From IMG/VR virus record IMGVR_UViG_3300003322_000685, positions 1 through 43,092 of that record: a stretch of DNA of 43,092 nucleotides; one strand, 5' to 3'. Position numbers and translations under genes: made by a program. The notes below the pieces were generated by a model. That model did no database searches. It was not told where the DNA came from and saw nothing but the letters and a program-made list of their open reading frames with translations. The DNA comes from a virus. Shown here piece after piece: positions 32,099-40,167 of this stretch. Positions within the stretch are counted from its first letter, which is position 1. Each line of letters opens with the position of its first letter.

Positions 32099-35000
32099 GT
32101 GACGTTCCCGGTGGCTGTGCTGGACGTGCGGATCGATCTGCTGGTGGGCGGGGTGTGGCAGGACGTCACCGCCGACGTCTACACCCGCAACCCGATGTCG
32201 ATCACGCGCGGGCGCCCCGACGAGGGCGCCCGCACCGACCCCGGGAAACTGTCCCTCACCTTCAACAATGGCCGCTCCAAGGCCAACCCGGCCGTCACCG
32301 GCCGCTACAGCTCGGGCAACCCGAACTCGGACCTGTTCGGGAAGATCGGCCGCAACACCCCCGTCCGCGTCCACGTGCCCGCCGCTATCGCGCACCTGGC
32401 GCTCGACGGCGACCCGACCGGGTACATGTCCACCCCGCACGCCGCCGCCCTCAACATCACGGGCGACATCGACGTGCGGGTCGAGTTCGACGCCGACATG
32501 ACCGACACCGCCCGCAACCAAGTCCTCATCGGCAAGTGGAGCTCCACCGCCACTGAGCGGGCCTGGTCCATCCGCTACTACCTGGGGTCCATCGAGCTCA
32601 GCTGGCGAGACGCCGGCGGCGCGACCGCCGGCTCGTTCATCAGCGCGGGACTGTACGGGGGCGGCGCACTGCGGGTCACGCTGGACGTCGACGACGGCGC
32701 CGGCGGCTGCGTCATCCGCTTCTACCAGGCCGCCACCCTCGACGGCCCGTGGACCCTGATCGCAGTGAACACCGCGACGGTCACCACCAGCATCCAGTCG
32801 ACGTCCACCAGCGACCTGCGGATCGGAGTCAGCGACCCCACCACCACACCGCCCCGGGTACCGGTCACCGGGACCGTAACCCGCGCCCAGGTCCGCTCCG
32901 GGATCGACGGGACCATCGTCGCCGACCTCGACGTCCGCGCCCTGGCCGACGGGGCGAGCGGCGTCACCGACAGCGTCGGCCGGGTATGGACCGTCAACGG
33001 CAGCGCCCGCATCCGTAAGCGGGCGGACCGGATCACCGCCGAGATCTCCTCCTGGCCGCCCCGCTGGGACGTCTCCGGAAAGGACCGGTGGGTGTCCGTC
33101 GAGGCCGCCGGGGTCCTGCGCCGCTACGGCCGCCCCGGCTCGCCCCTCGACTCCACCCTGCGCCGCCGCATCCCGAGCGGAAACCCGCTCGCCTACTGGC
33201 CGATGGAGGAGGGCGCCCTCGCGACGCAGGCGTACAGCCCCATCACCGGCGTCACCCCTATGCGCGTGACCGGGATGACGTTCGCCTCTGCGGACACGCT
33301 GCCCGGATCGTCGGCGCTGCCGGTCCTCGGACAGTCGGCAACCCTCCAGGCCACCGTGCCCTCCAGCAGCGCGACCGGCTGGCACGTCGAGATGGTGTAC
33401 AAGCTGGACACACTGCCCGCCACGCTCCAGCAGATCGCCCGCGTCCGCGTCACCGGCGCCGGCATGGCCTCCGCCGTCGCCCTCGCCTCCTCCAGCGGCA
33501 TCCGCATCGAGATCCGCGACGCCGACGACGCCGTCACCGCCGGGTTCACCTTCACCGACGCGTCCGCCATCGCCGCGTTCGCCGGAGTCTGGAACCGCCT
33601 CCAGATCTACACCAGCGTCAGCGGCGGCTCGACCTTCGTTCATGCGGCCTGGCGGCGCACCGACGGCGCCGCCCCCTACTGGTTCGCCCAGACCGTCTAC
33701 ACCGGAGTCCCCGGCCGCCCCACCCAGATCACCGGCTCCTGGGGGTCGGCGTTCCAGGGCATGGCGCTCGGGCACCTCGCCGTGTGGACCGGCGTCGCCG
33801 CCAGCCTCACCAGCCCCTACCGCCCCGCGATCACCACCTACGAGTCCGCCGACGACGGGTTCGCGGGCGAGGTCGCCGGGCGCCGCATGGTGCGCCTGGC
33901 GGGCGAGGAGAACATCCCGCTCAGCGTCCGGGGGATCGTCGCCGAGCAGGAGGAGATGGGCGCCCAGCGCCCGCTCCAGATGCTGGAGGTCCTGGAGCAG
34001 GGCGCCGACACCGACGGCGGCATCCTCATGGAGCACCGGGGCCGTCTCGCGCTGCGGTACCGGGGCCGGGGCACCCTCTACAACCAGGCCCCGGCCGTGA
34101 CCTTGCGCTACAGCACGGGCCGGGAGATCGCGCCGCCGCTGGAGCCGCTGACCGACGACGCGGACACCACCAACGACGTCACCGTGCAGCGCATCGACGG
34201 CAGCTCGGCGCGCGTCGTCCAGGAAACCGGGCCCCTCTCGGTCACGGCGATCGGCCGCTACGACACCAGCGTCCAGCTGTCCATGGCCACCGACGACCAG
34301 GCCGCGCCGATCGCGGGCTGGCGCCTGTACCTCGGCACACAGGACGCCCCCCGCTACCCGGTCGTGCACGTCGACCTGGCCGCCGCCCCACACCTCATCC
34401 CCCAGGTGCTCGGCATCGACCAGGGCGACGTCATCCGCCTGACCGGCCTGCCCGCCGACCTACCGCCGGGCGACGTCGACCTCATCGTCCAGGGCTACAG
34501 CGAGACCTTCGATCAGTACGCGTGGGACGTGTACTTCACGTGCACGCCGGCCGCGCCCTGGTCGTCGGTCGGCGCGCTGGCGGTCGACGAGAACTTCGAG
34601 GACACCACCTTCGAAGTCACGATCACGGGCGGCGGCAACCTGCCATGGCTGCGGACCAACGCGCAGGCGCACACCGGGTCCTGGTCGCTCAGGTCCGGGG
34701 CGATCACCCACAACCAGACCTCGGACGCCATCGTGGCCGTCCCGGCCGGGATGACGGAGATGCGCGTCTGGTACTGGACGTCGTCCGAGACGGCTGGCGC
34801 CGGGTTCCTCGGCGACCGGCTGATCGTGCTGGTCGACGGGGTGCAGGTCCTCACCGCGCAGGGCACCACCCCGTGGACCCAGGCGATCCTCGACGTCACC
34901 GGCAAAAGCACCGTGACCTTCCGCTACGCCAAGGACAACAGCACGTCCACCGGATCGGACATGGTCGCGATCGACAACCTCAGCTTCACCGGACCGCCGT

Positions 35001-35278
35001 GCCGCATCGACACCGACGGCAGCACCCTCGCCGCCGGCGTCACCGCGACCGCGACCACCCTGTCCGTCGCCGGACCCCTGTGGATCACCAGCGCCGCCTA
35101 CCCGCAGGAGTTCCCGATCGACGTCCGCCTCGGCGGCGAGGTCGTGCGGGTCACCGCCATCAGCGGCGCCTCCAGCCCCCAGACGTGGACGGTCGTCCGC
35201 AGCATCAACGGCATCGTCAAAGCCCAGGCGGCGGGCGAGGCCGTGAGTCTGGCCGCTCCCGCGTACGTCGCCCTGTAG
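32099..35278 (+). CDS. Large minor tail protein with LamG-like domains
   Basis: The protein has 1059 residues. GTG 32099 is preferred because AAAGGAG (32087-32093) precedes it. N-terminus: VAVLDVRIDLLVGGVWQDVT and SITRGRPDEGARTDPGKLSL, the start of distal-tail proteins in actinophages. Two LamG/concanavalin-like beta-sandwich regions can be seen, about residues 95-270 (IAHLALDGDPTGYMSTPHAA, WSIRYYLGSIELSWRD) and 360-590 (PLAYWPMEEGALATQAYSPI). A baseplate-like segment (TYESADDGFAGEVAGRR, LQMLEVLEQGADTDGG) and a further beta domain follow. It probably forms the tail tip and touches host surface sugars. Confidence 0.85.
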   Translation: MTFPVAVLDVRIDLLVGGVWQDVTADVYTRNPMSITRGRPDEGARTDPGKLSLTFNNGRSKANPAVTGRYSSGNPNSDLFGKIGRNTPVRVHVPAAIAHLALDGDPTGYMSTPHAAALNITGDIDVRVEFDADMTDTARNQVLIGKWSSTATERAWSIRYYLGSIELSWRDAGGATAGSFISAGLYGGGALRVTLDVDDGAGGCVIRFYQAATLDGPWTLIAVNTATVTTSIQSTSTSDLRIGVSDPTTTPPRVPVTGTVTRAQVRSGIDGTIVADLDVRALADGASGVTDSVGRVWTVNGSARIRKRADRITAEISSWPPRWDVSGKDRWVSVEAAGVLRRYGRPGSPLDSTLRRRIPSGNPLAYWPMEEGALATQAYSPITGVTPMRVTGMTFASADTLPGSSALPVLGQSATLQATVPSSSATGWHVEMVYKLDTLPATLQQIARVRVTGAGMASAVALASSSGIRIEIRDADDAVTAGFTFTDASAIAAFAGVWNRLQIYTSVSGGSTFVHAAWRRTDGAAPYWFAQTVYTGVPGRPTQITGSWGSAFQGMALGHLAVWTGVAASLTSPYRPAITTYESADDGFAGEVAGRRMVRLAGEENIPLSVRGIVAEQEEMGAQRPLQMLEVLEQGADTDGGILMEHRGRLALRYRGRGTLYNQAPAVTLRYSTGREIAPPLEPLTDDADTTNDVTVQRIDGSSARVVQETGPLSVTAIGRYDTSVQLSMATDDQAAPIAGWRLYLGTQDAPRYPVVHVDLAAAPHLIPQVLGIDQGDVIRLTGLPADLPPGDVDLIVQGYSETFDQYAWDVYFTCTPAAPWSSVGALAVDENFEDTTFEVTITGGGNLPWLRTNAQAHTGSWSLRSGAITHNQTSDAIVAVPAGMTEMRVWYWTSSETAGAGFLGDRLIVLVDGVQVLTAQGTTPWTQAILDVTGKSTVTFRYAKDNSTSTGSDMVAIDNLSFTGPPCRIDTDGSTLAAGVTATATTLSVAGPLWITSAAYPQEFPIDVRLGGEVVRVTAISGASSPQTWTVVRSINGIVKAQAAGEAVSLAAPAYVAL

Positions 35279-35287
35279 GAGGCACCC

Positions 35288-35740
35288 ATGCCCTGGCTCC
35301 CCGGGATGCGGATCACCGCCGACCGCATCAACGTCTACTCCGCCCAGGCCGAGGACACCACCACCGGCCGCACCACCGCCTCCACCACCTACACCGACGC
35401 GTCCGGCGGCGCCTTCAGCGCATCCGTCGTCGTCCCCCTGTCGGGCGTGGTCATGGTGTCCATCAGATCCACCCAGCGCAACAGCAGCGGCTCCACCAAC
35501 ACCGTCACCTCGTGGCAGGGCGTAGGCACCATCTCCGGCACGGTCTACAGCCCGAACGACAACGCCGCGCTGATCTGGTCCGGCAGCGGCACCGCCAACC
35601 TCAGCCTTTCCTTGCGCTACCGGCTGTCCGGGCTCGTCCCCGGCGAAACCCTCACCGTCACCACCAAACACCGCGTGTCCGGCGCCAGCACCGCGACGTT
35701 CGACCACCGGTCCATCCAACTCGAAGGCGCACCCGCCTGA
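35288..35740 (+). CDS. Minor tail / tail-tip protein
   Basis: The protein has 150 residues from ATG 35288 with AGGAGG upstream. It begins with PWLPGMRITADRINVY, a short N-terminus frequent in actinophage tail-tip proteins, followed by a beta-rich, Ser/Thr-rich domain (SASVVVPLSGVVMVSIRSTQ, LSLSLRYRLSGLVPGETLTV). It probably sits on the tail tip or forms a short fibre. It ends the tail module. Confidence 0.75.
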   Translation: MPWLPGMRITADRINVYSAQAEDTTTGRTTASTTYTDASGGAFSASVVVPLSGVVMVSIRSTQRNSSGSTNTVTSWQGVGTISGTVYSPNDNAALIWSGSGTANLSLSLRYRLSGLVPGETLTVTTKHRVSGASTATFDHRSIQLEGAPA

Positions 35741-35843
35741 CCCCGGGCCTGAAGCGCTACCCGCATGGGTCGCTGCCCCACGCAGATCCACGGCCCCGCG
35801 CTGGGGCCTGACAGAGGGACGGCCTGTCCCCCTGTGCAATCCC

Positions 35844-35868
35844 GCCCCGCGCCACCCTGCCGCGGGGC
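35844..35868. terminator. Terminator between tail and lysis genes
   Basis: GCCCCGCG (35844-35851) pairs with CGCGGGGC (35861-35868), followed by TTCGTCATG. The 14-bp tail GGGGCTTCGTCATG is the same as after the hairpin at 18808-18835. An upstream hairpin (GGCCCC/GGGGCC, about 35791-35807) also lies in this 150-bp gap. Confidence 0.65.
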
Positions 35869-35888
35869 TTCGTCATGAGGAGGCACCC

Positions 35889-36743
35889 TTGCCTGAGCTG
35901 TGGATGCCGGGTGCGACCCGGCTGGACATAGGCGACCACGCCCCGACCGACGGAGGCCCGGCGAAGGCGGTCGGCCACATCACCTGGGACCGCAACGCGT
36001 CGGCTGCGAAGCCGCTGCCGCTGGTGCCGTACGAGACGCTGGTCTCCTACTTCGGCCGGAACCCCGCGGGGAAGAAGGTGCCGCCGCACATCTTGTGGGA
36101 CCCGTTCGTCGGCCGGTTCACCCAGTTCGTCCCGGCGAACTCCCGCTCCAAGAGCCTCGCGGATGCGCCCGGCGGTACGCGGACGAACCGCGCGGGCTCG
36201 GTCGTGATCCAGATCGAGGCGCTCTTCTTCCCCTACTGCGTCGTCGACGGGAAGACGTACGCGCGCCTGGTCGACACCCCATGCGCGGGGTGGCCGGAGT
36301 TGCTGGCGTGGGTCCGGTCGTGGGGTGTCCCGGACGTGTGGCCCATGGGACGGCCGACGTCGTTCGCGTCGAACCGGTCGGCATCCACCTGGGCGAAGAG
36401 CGGCGGCTGGTACGGGCATTCGCAGGTCCCCGAGAATGACCACCAGGACCCCGGCTCGTGGCCCGCGTTCACGACGGGCATCCCGCCGTTCCCCGGCCGC
36501 CAGTACTTCGTGCTCGGCGCGCACAACGACTACGCGCTCCAGCTCCAGCAGTGGCTGGCCAGGGGCGGGTGGGGTCCGGCGTACAAGGTCGGCCCGTCCC
36601 GGACGATGACGCAGCTCGACCTCGACAAGGTCGCCGCACTCCAGCGGCACTACCTGTCCGCGCTCGGCCCCGCCGACGGCCTGACCGGACCCAAGACCTG
36701 GCAGTACGCCTACGAGGTCGCCAACGGCCTCAGAAAGAAGTGA
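35889..36743 (+). CDS. Endolysin: amidase with peptidoglycan-binding domain, TTG start
   Basis: The protein has 284 residues. TTG 35889 is chosen because GAGGAGG (35877-35883) lies 5 nt upstream; GTG 35901 would be too far. The catalytic domain (about 1-215) follows the N-acetylmuramoyl-L-alanine amidase type 2 pattern: H30 in VGHITWD, H67 in PPHILWDP, and GHSQVPENDHQDPG with H177 and D187 as zinc/catalytic residues. The C-terminal ~70 residues (KVAALQRHYLSALGPADGLT, GPKTWQYAYEV) form a peptidoglycan-binding domain. It cuts host cell walls at lysis. No signal peptide, so it depends on the holin that follows. Confidence 0.88.
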   Translation: MPELWMPGATRLDIGDHAPTDGGPAKAVGHITWDRNASAAKPLPLVPYETLVSYFGRNPAGKKVPPHILWDPFVGRFTQFVPANSRSKSLADAPGGTRTNRAGSVVIQIEALFFPYCVVDGKTYARLVDTPCAGWPELLAWVRSWGVPDVWPMGRPTSFASNRSASTWAKSGGWYGHSQVPENDHQDPGSWPAFTTGIPPFPGRQYFVLGAHNDYALQLQQWLARGGWGPAYKVGPSRTMTQLDLDKVAALQRHYLSALGPADGLTGPKTWQYAYEVANGLRKK

Positions 36744-36750
36744 GGACTCC

Positions 36751-37020
36751 ATGAGCAACGAGATCAACCTCCCGGACGTGGACACGGTCGTGAAGACCGC
36801 AGCGTCGTACGCGCGGGACCTGGCGGAGCGGACAGCGGCGACGTTCGTCGTCGCGGCCGGGGGTGTGGCGGTCGCGGCCGGGCCCGCCGACATGTTCCAC
36901 GCCTCGTTCTGGCAGACGATGGGCGCGGCCGGGATCGCGGCAGCCGGGTCGCTCCTGAAGGGGATGCTGGCGCGCGCGTTCGGGACGAAGAACTCGGCGT
37001 CGCTCGCCAAGGGCGTCTGA
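36751..37020 (+). CDS. Holin, r1t-like family
   Basis: The protein has 89 residues from ATG 36751, 7 bp after the endolysin stop, with GTGAGGA upstream. Two hydrophobic segments: about 28-47 (TAATFVVAAGGVAVAAGPAD) and 52-70 (FWQTMGAAGIAAAGSLLKGM), with a basic C-terminus. This matches small two-span holins of the r1t type in actinophages, which pierce the membrane and release endolysin. Confidence 0.88.
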   Translation: MSNEINLPDVDTVVKTAASYARDLAERTAATFVVAAGGVAVAAGPADMFHASFWQTMGAAGIAAAGSLLKGMLARAFGTKNSASLAKGV

Positions 37021-37054
37021 CCCTGCCCCGTGTGCGCGTCGGGGAGGAGGCACG

Positions 37055-37321
37055 GTGGACGCGGCCATGGTAACGGCGATCGGCGCGCTGATCGCAGGGC
37101 CCGTGGCCGCCGCAGCCGCCATGTACGGCAACCGAGGCGCGAACCGGGCAGCCCGGGAGGGCACCGCAGTGACGGGATTCAACAGCCTGACGAACGAACT
37201 CCAGGAAGAGCGCGCCGAGCTGAAGAAGGAGATCGCCACCGTGCGCGCCGAACTCGCGGCGGAACGGTTGGAGACGGCGCGCTTGCGGCTGCTGGTGACT
37301 CAGCTCGGGGGGACGCCATGA
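37055..37321 (+). CDS. Small membrane-anchored coiled-coil protein of the lysis cassette
   Basis: The protein has 88 residues from GTG 37055 with GGAGGAGG upstream; ATG 37067 is an alternative. One hydrophobic segment near the start ([20 protein letters not shown]) is followed by a coiled coil ([20 protein letters not shown]). It could be a second holin, a holin regulator or a spanin-like component. It overlaps the collagen-like gene by 4 bp. Confidence 0.7.
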   Translation: MDAAMVTAIGALIAGPVAAAAAMYGNRGANRAAREGTAVTGFNSLTNELQEERAELKKEIATVRAELAAERLETARLRLLVTQLGGTP

Positions 37322-38004
37322 CGCGTACCGAGTTGGTGCTGTACCAGAACCGTAGGCTGCTGTGGATGGTGGCGGTGCTGCTGATCCTGGGGGGCGGGGT
37401 GGCGTTGTCGCTGCTGCTGATCCACCGGGAGACGGAGGCGCGGCAGGAGCTGTCGCGGGAGGCGGACCTGCGGGGGACGGCGGTGGCGACGCTCGCGGGG
37501 GATGTGCGGGCGCTGCGCGAGCAAGTCAAGGCGGCAGGGCAGACGCCGGTGGCGCCGGATCCGACGAAGGCTGTGGATGATCTGCCTGCGCGGGCGGAGG
37601 TGCCGGTGCCGATTCCGGGGCCGCGCGGTCCGGCGGGAAGTCCTGGTCCGTCGGGTCCTCCGGGTCCGTCGGGGTCGCCGGGCCGTACGGGTGAGGCTGG
37701 CGTGGATGGGACCGCGGGGTCGGCGGGTGAACCCGGGGCGGCCGGCGCAACAGGTCCGCCGGGTCCGGCCGGGGAGCAGGGCCCGCAGGGGGCAGCCGGT
37801 CCAGCTGGCCCTCAGGGTCCGGCTGGTCCTGTGGGTGAGCGGGGGCCTGCGGGTCCTGCCTGTCCGGACGGCTACTCGCTCCAGGCTCCTGCGTATGATC
37901 CGGGCGCGCTGGTCTGCCGTCGGGATGGGGCGCCGGAGCCGTCGCCTGATCCGTCGGACGGGCGCCCGCAGGTGGCCCTCGATCCGCTCCGCCGCCAGTA
38001 CTGA
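37318..38004 (+). CDS. Membrane-anchored collagen-like protein
   Basis: The protein has 228 residues from ATG 37318. A single hydrophobic span (about 14-36, [20 protein letters not shown]) is followed by a short coiled coil ([17 protein letters not shown]), a linker and 27 uninterrupted Gly-X-Y triplets (residues 101-181: GPR-GPA-GSP ... GER-GPA-GPA). The end has two Cys ([10 protein letters not shown] and LVCRRDG). The coiled coil may start a collagen trimer. The gene overlaps the previous one, so it belongs to the lysis transcript. Proteins of this type occur in phages as fibres, but a membrane anchor suggests a cell-envelope role. Function unknown. Confidence 0.8.
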   Translation: MTRTELVLYQNRRLLWMVAVLLILGGGVALSLLLIHRETEARQELSREADLRGTAVATLAGDVRALREQVKAAGQTPVAPDPTKAVDDLPARAEVPVPIPGPRGPAGSPGPSGPPGPSGSPGRTGEAGVDGTAGSAGEPGAAGATGPPGPAGEQGPQGAAGPAGPQGPAGPVGERGPAGPACPDGYSLQAPAYDPGALVCRRDGAPEPSPDPSDGRPQVALDPLRRQY

Positions 38005-38008
38005 GCAT

Positions 38009-38032
38009 GGCCCTCCCCTCCGGGGGAGGGCC
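38009..38032. terminator. Terminator after the lysis cassette
   Basis: GGCCCTCCCC (38009-38018) pairs with GGGGAGGGCC (38023-38032) around a 4-nt loop, 5 bp past the stop codon. It ends the rightward late transcript. Confidence 0.75.
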
Positions 38033-38107
38033 GCTTTCGCGCGTTCAGGCGGCCCAGCCAGTGGTCAGCCTGACCAGTGGTGGACCCCGTATCCAGGAGC
38101 ACGACGG

Positions 38108-38160
38108 TTTGCGTCCATCATCCCGACGGACGCAAAGGGTCCGGACCAATCCGGACCCTT
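38108..38160. terminator. Two adjacent hairpins between converging genes
   Basis: TTTGCGTCC (38108-38116) pairs with GGACGCAAA (38128-38136). Overlapping it by two bases, AAGGGTCCGGA (38135-38145) pairs with TCCGGACCCTT (38150-38160) around CCAA. They lie between the lysis genes and the converging GntR gene and can stop transcription from both sides. Confidence 0.65.
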
Positions 38161-38254
38161 GCGGAAGACATCTTGTCCCCCATAAAGAGTGCGCTGGCCT
38201 GAGGTTGCCGACAGCAGCAAGATCATGGAGGGGGTTCGGTCGGGGCGAAACCCT

Positions 38255-39013
38255 TCAGCTCGACGCGGGCGGCTGCCCGTACACGGCCACCCACCGGTCA
38301 CCGCGCATCACGATGTCGGCCGTCTCGACCGCGCGGCCGGTGGCCTGGTCGTAGTACGTCCGCTCGACCGCCAGGACGGGCCCCGGCGGCGTCATCCCGA
38401 GCGCCTGCGCCTCCTGCCGGGTCGCCGTACGGGCACGCACCCTCTCCACGGGGTCGCCGACCTCGATGGAGATGACCCGCATCCGGGCGGCAACGCCGAC
38501 GCCGGCGTACGGGCCGACCTCGGGCAGCGCGATCAGCGACGTGCCAGTGAGGTCAAGGGGCTCCCACGACTCGGCAAGCTGCACGGGCTGTTCGTCGGCG
38601 AGGTACACGTACGAGGTGCGCATCACCGCAGCCCCCGGCTCGATGCCCAGGCGGACGGCGACCGTGTCGGTGGCGGCTGCGGTGGAGGATTCGTGCCGCC
38701 ACGTCCCCACCGCGCCCTGCTCGGCGACACCTTCCGCGAACGGGGAATCCTCGGAACGGCGGCGGTGACGGCGGACGAGCAGTTCGGGGGTGTCGGTGCC
38801 ACGGACGTAGTGACCGGCCCCGTGCCGGGAGACGACGAGGCCCTCATCGACGAGGAGCTTGTACGCGGCCGTCGCGATGCTGTTGCTGCCGCCGTACTGG
38901 GCGGAGATCTCGGCGACGGAGGGGAGGCGGGCGCCGGGTGACAGTTCGCCGGATTCGATGCGGGCTCGGAGGTCGTCGGCGACTTGCAGGTACCGGGGCG
39001 TTTCGGCCGTCAC
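38255..39013 (-). CDS. GntR-family (HutC type) transcriptional regulator
   Basis: The protein has 252 residues. GTG 39013 is chosen because GGGAGG lies just upstream, and the longer frame would run across the operators. The N-terminal winged HTH (YLQVADDLRARIESGELSPG, LPSVAEISAQYGGSNSIATA) is followed by a UTRA-type effector domain (AAVMRTSYVYLADEQPVQLA, VLAVERTYYDQATG). Such regulators (for example KorSA-like proteins) control AICE genes. Two operator-like palindromes lie in the divergent intergenic region, so it probably represses itself and the genes at 39112. Effector unknown. Confidence 0.88.
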   Translation of the reverse strand: MTAETPRYLQVADDLRARIESGELSPGARLPSVAEISAQYGGSNSIATAAYKLLVDEGLVVSRHGAGHYVRGTDTPELLVRRHRRRSEDSPFAEGVAEQGAVGTWRHESSTAAATDTVAVRLGIEPGAAVMRTSYVYLADEQPVQLAESWEPLDLTGTSLIALPEVGPYAGVGVAARMRVISIEVGDPVERVRARTATRQEAQALGMTPPGPVLAVERTYYDQATGRAVETADIVMRGDRWVAVYGQPPASS

Positions 39014-39065
39014 TCTACGCCTCCCTTCTCTGTGACTTGCGTGACACAGTAGCCACCCTCCCGCT

Positions 39066-39099
39066 ACTCTCGCACGAGAGTCATTCTCTCGCATGAGAG
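39066..39099. promoter_or_regulatory. Two operator palindromes for the GntR-type regulator
   Basis: ACTCTCG-CA-CGAGAGT (39066-39081) is perfect. CTCTCG-CA-TGAGAG (39086-39099) differs at one position. Their centres are 19 bp apart, about two helical turns, so two dimers could bind side by side between the divergent starts. Confidence 0.75.
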
Positions 39100-39111
39100 T
39101 GAGGGTCCGTC

Positions 39112-39348
39112 GTGCCCGTCAGCCTGCGCGTAGCAGCTTTACGCACTGCCCTTGAGCGCGCCACCGACCAGCCCGCGCGCCTGCTCGCCACCCCGCACGG
39201 CACACGCGTGTACGTCACCGCCCCCGCCGACCCGGACGCCTGGGAACGCACCATCACCGCCCTCAACTCGGCGGACGGCTGGGGCAGCACGGACTCATCC
39301 GGCCGGACCGAGGTCTGGGCGCAGATCGACGACGAGGTGATCGAGTGA
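39112..39348 (+). CDS. Small conserved protein next to GntR regulator
   Basis: The protein has 78 residues from GTG 39112 with GAGGG upstream. It reads LRVAALRTALERATDQPARL, then THGTRVYVTAPADP-like and a final WAQIDDEVIE. This type is frequently found beside GntR regulators in Streptomyces mobile elements. Function unknown. It overlaps the next gene by 4 bp and is probably expressed when the GntR protein is released. Confidence 0.75.
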   Translation: MPVSLRVAALRTALERATDQPARLLATPHGTRVYVTAPADPDAWERTITALNSADGWGSTDSSGRTEVWAQIDDEVIE

Positions 39349-39512
39349 ACCAGCAGGGCATCTACGGCTTCTGTGCCTGGCACAAGGCGTACGCCTACGG
39401 CGTGCGGGTGATCAGCCTCGTCAGGAAAGGCCGGGGTGTCACGTTCGTCCTGTACGCGTGCGGGAGCTGCCGGGACCTGTACGGCCTGACACCGCAGGCG
39501 GACCGGCCATGA
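39345..39512 (+). CDS. Small zinc-ribbon-like protein
   Basis: The protein has 55 residues from GTG 39345. It carries FCAWHKAYAYGV and YACGSCRDLYGLTPQADRP, so C10/H13 and the C-G-S-C pair could hold one zinc. It overlaps the genes on both sides by 4 bp. Similar short proteins accompany GntR regulators in Streptomyces accessory elements. Role unknown. Confidence 0.7.
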   Translation: MNQQGIYGFCAWHKAYAYGVRVISLVRKGRGVTFVLYACGSCRDLYGLTPQADRP

Positions 39513-39871
39513 TCTCCGAAGACGACCTGGAGTATCTGTCCTCAGCATGCGCGGTCGCCACCCGGTTCGGGCCAGTGTCCGGACATCGCGACTGCCGCCT
39601 CCTCAAGGACATCCCGATGCCTCACTCCAAGGGGCGGATCGTCCTGATACCCCGCTGCCGCTGCACATGCCACACCACCGAAAACCCTGAGGGAGACAAC
39701 CCCGTGGAGACCGAGACCACTTCACCGACCACCCCCGTCCACACCTGCGCCGAATGCGAGCAGTACGCCAAGGCCGCGAGGGAGGCGACCGCACGCGGCG
39801 ACCACTCGGCGGCCATCGACAACCGCGTCCGCATCGCCACCCACGACACCGGCCACAACGGCACCCCCTGA
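39509..39871 (+). CDS. Small Cys-rich protein
   Basis: The protein has 120 residues from ATG 39509, overlapping the previous stop. It has a helical start (EDDLEYLSSACAVATRFG), PRCRCTCHTTENPEGD in the middle, a Thr/Pro linker and a second motif (HTCAECEQYAKAAREATARG). It could be two domains joined by the linker; the internal ATG 39617 is a less likely start. It is the last gene before attR. Confidence 0.65.
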   Translation: MISEDDLEYLSSACAVATRFGPVSGHRDCRLLKDIPMPHSKGRIVLIPRCRCTCHTTENPEGDNPVETETTSPTTPVHTCAECEQYAKAAREATARGDHSAAIDNRVRIATHDTGHNGTP

Positions 39872-39967
39872 CCCCCGCGCTCTCCCGTGACGGCGGCGGC
39901 GCCGGGCGGTAGAGCGTGGACCCCGCCCGCCCCGCCCCCGTGTAGCCCTGAGGGCGGGCGGGATCTT

Positions 39968-40003
39968 GCGGCCCCGGCCAGTTACCCCACTGGCCGGGGC
40001 CGC
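39968..40003. terminator. Perfect 15-bp stem-loop
   Basis: GCGGCCCCGGCCAGT (39968-39982) pairs perfectly with 39989-40003 around TACCCC. It follows the last gene by 97 bp and is the strongest hairpin at this end. Confidence 0.75.
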
Positions 40004-40099
40004 TCCACGTCTGACATCTGAGAGCGCGGCGAGTCAACTCCCGCCAGCACGTCAGGCCGAGGGGTGTAGTAGAGGCGGTACCGTCATGATCGCCCACAC

Positions 40100-40121
40100 T
40101 TCGGCCGAGCAACGGCCGAGC
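40100..40121. repeat. 22-bp repeat shared with the left end (right copy)
   Basis: Same orientation as 5907-5928, one mismatch, and again GGCCGAGC twice with 11-bp spacing. It lies 90 bp inside the attR core and is a possible arm-type site of the right end. Confidence 0.5.
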
Positions 40122-40143
40122 TAACGATCTTCAGGGACGACGA

Positions 40144-40167
40144 AAGCCCCTCCAGCAAGAGGGGCTT
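40144..40167. terminator. Rho-independent-like terminator
   Basis: AAGCCCCTC (40144-40152) pairs with GAGGGGCTT (40159-40167), with flanking A on the left and TGAT on the right. It may stop transcripts leaving the tRNA gene or the prophage. Confidence 0.7.

Noticed and set aside
37618-37860. Repetitive GGTCCxGC stretch as possible CRISPR or satellite
   Set aside because: The repeats follow Gly-X-Y codons in one frame, so the protein explains them. No spacer-repeat structure exists, and no CRISPR array is seen in the window.
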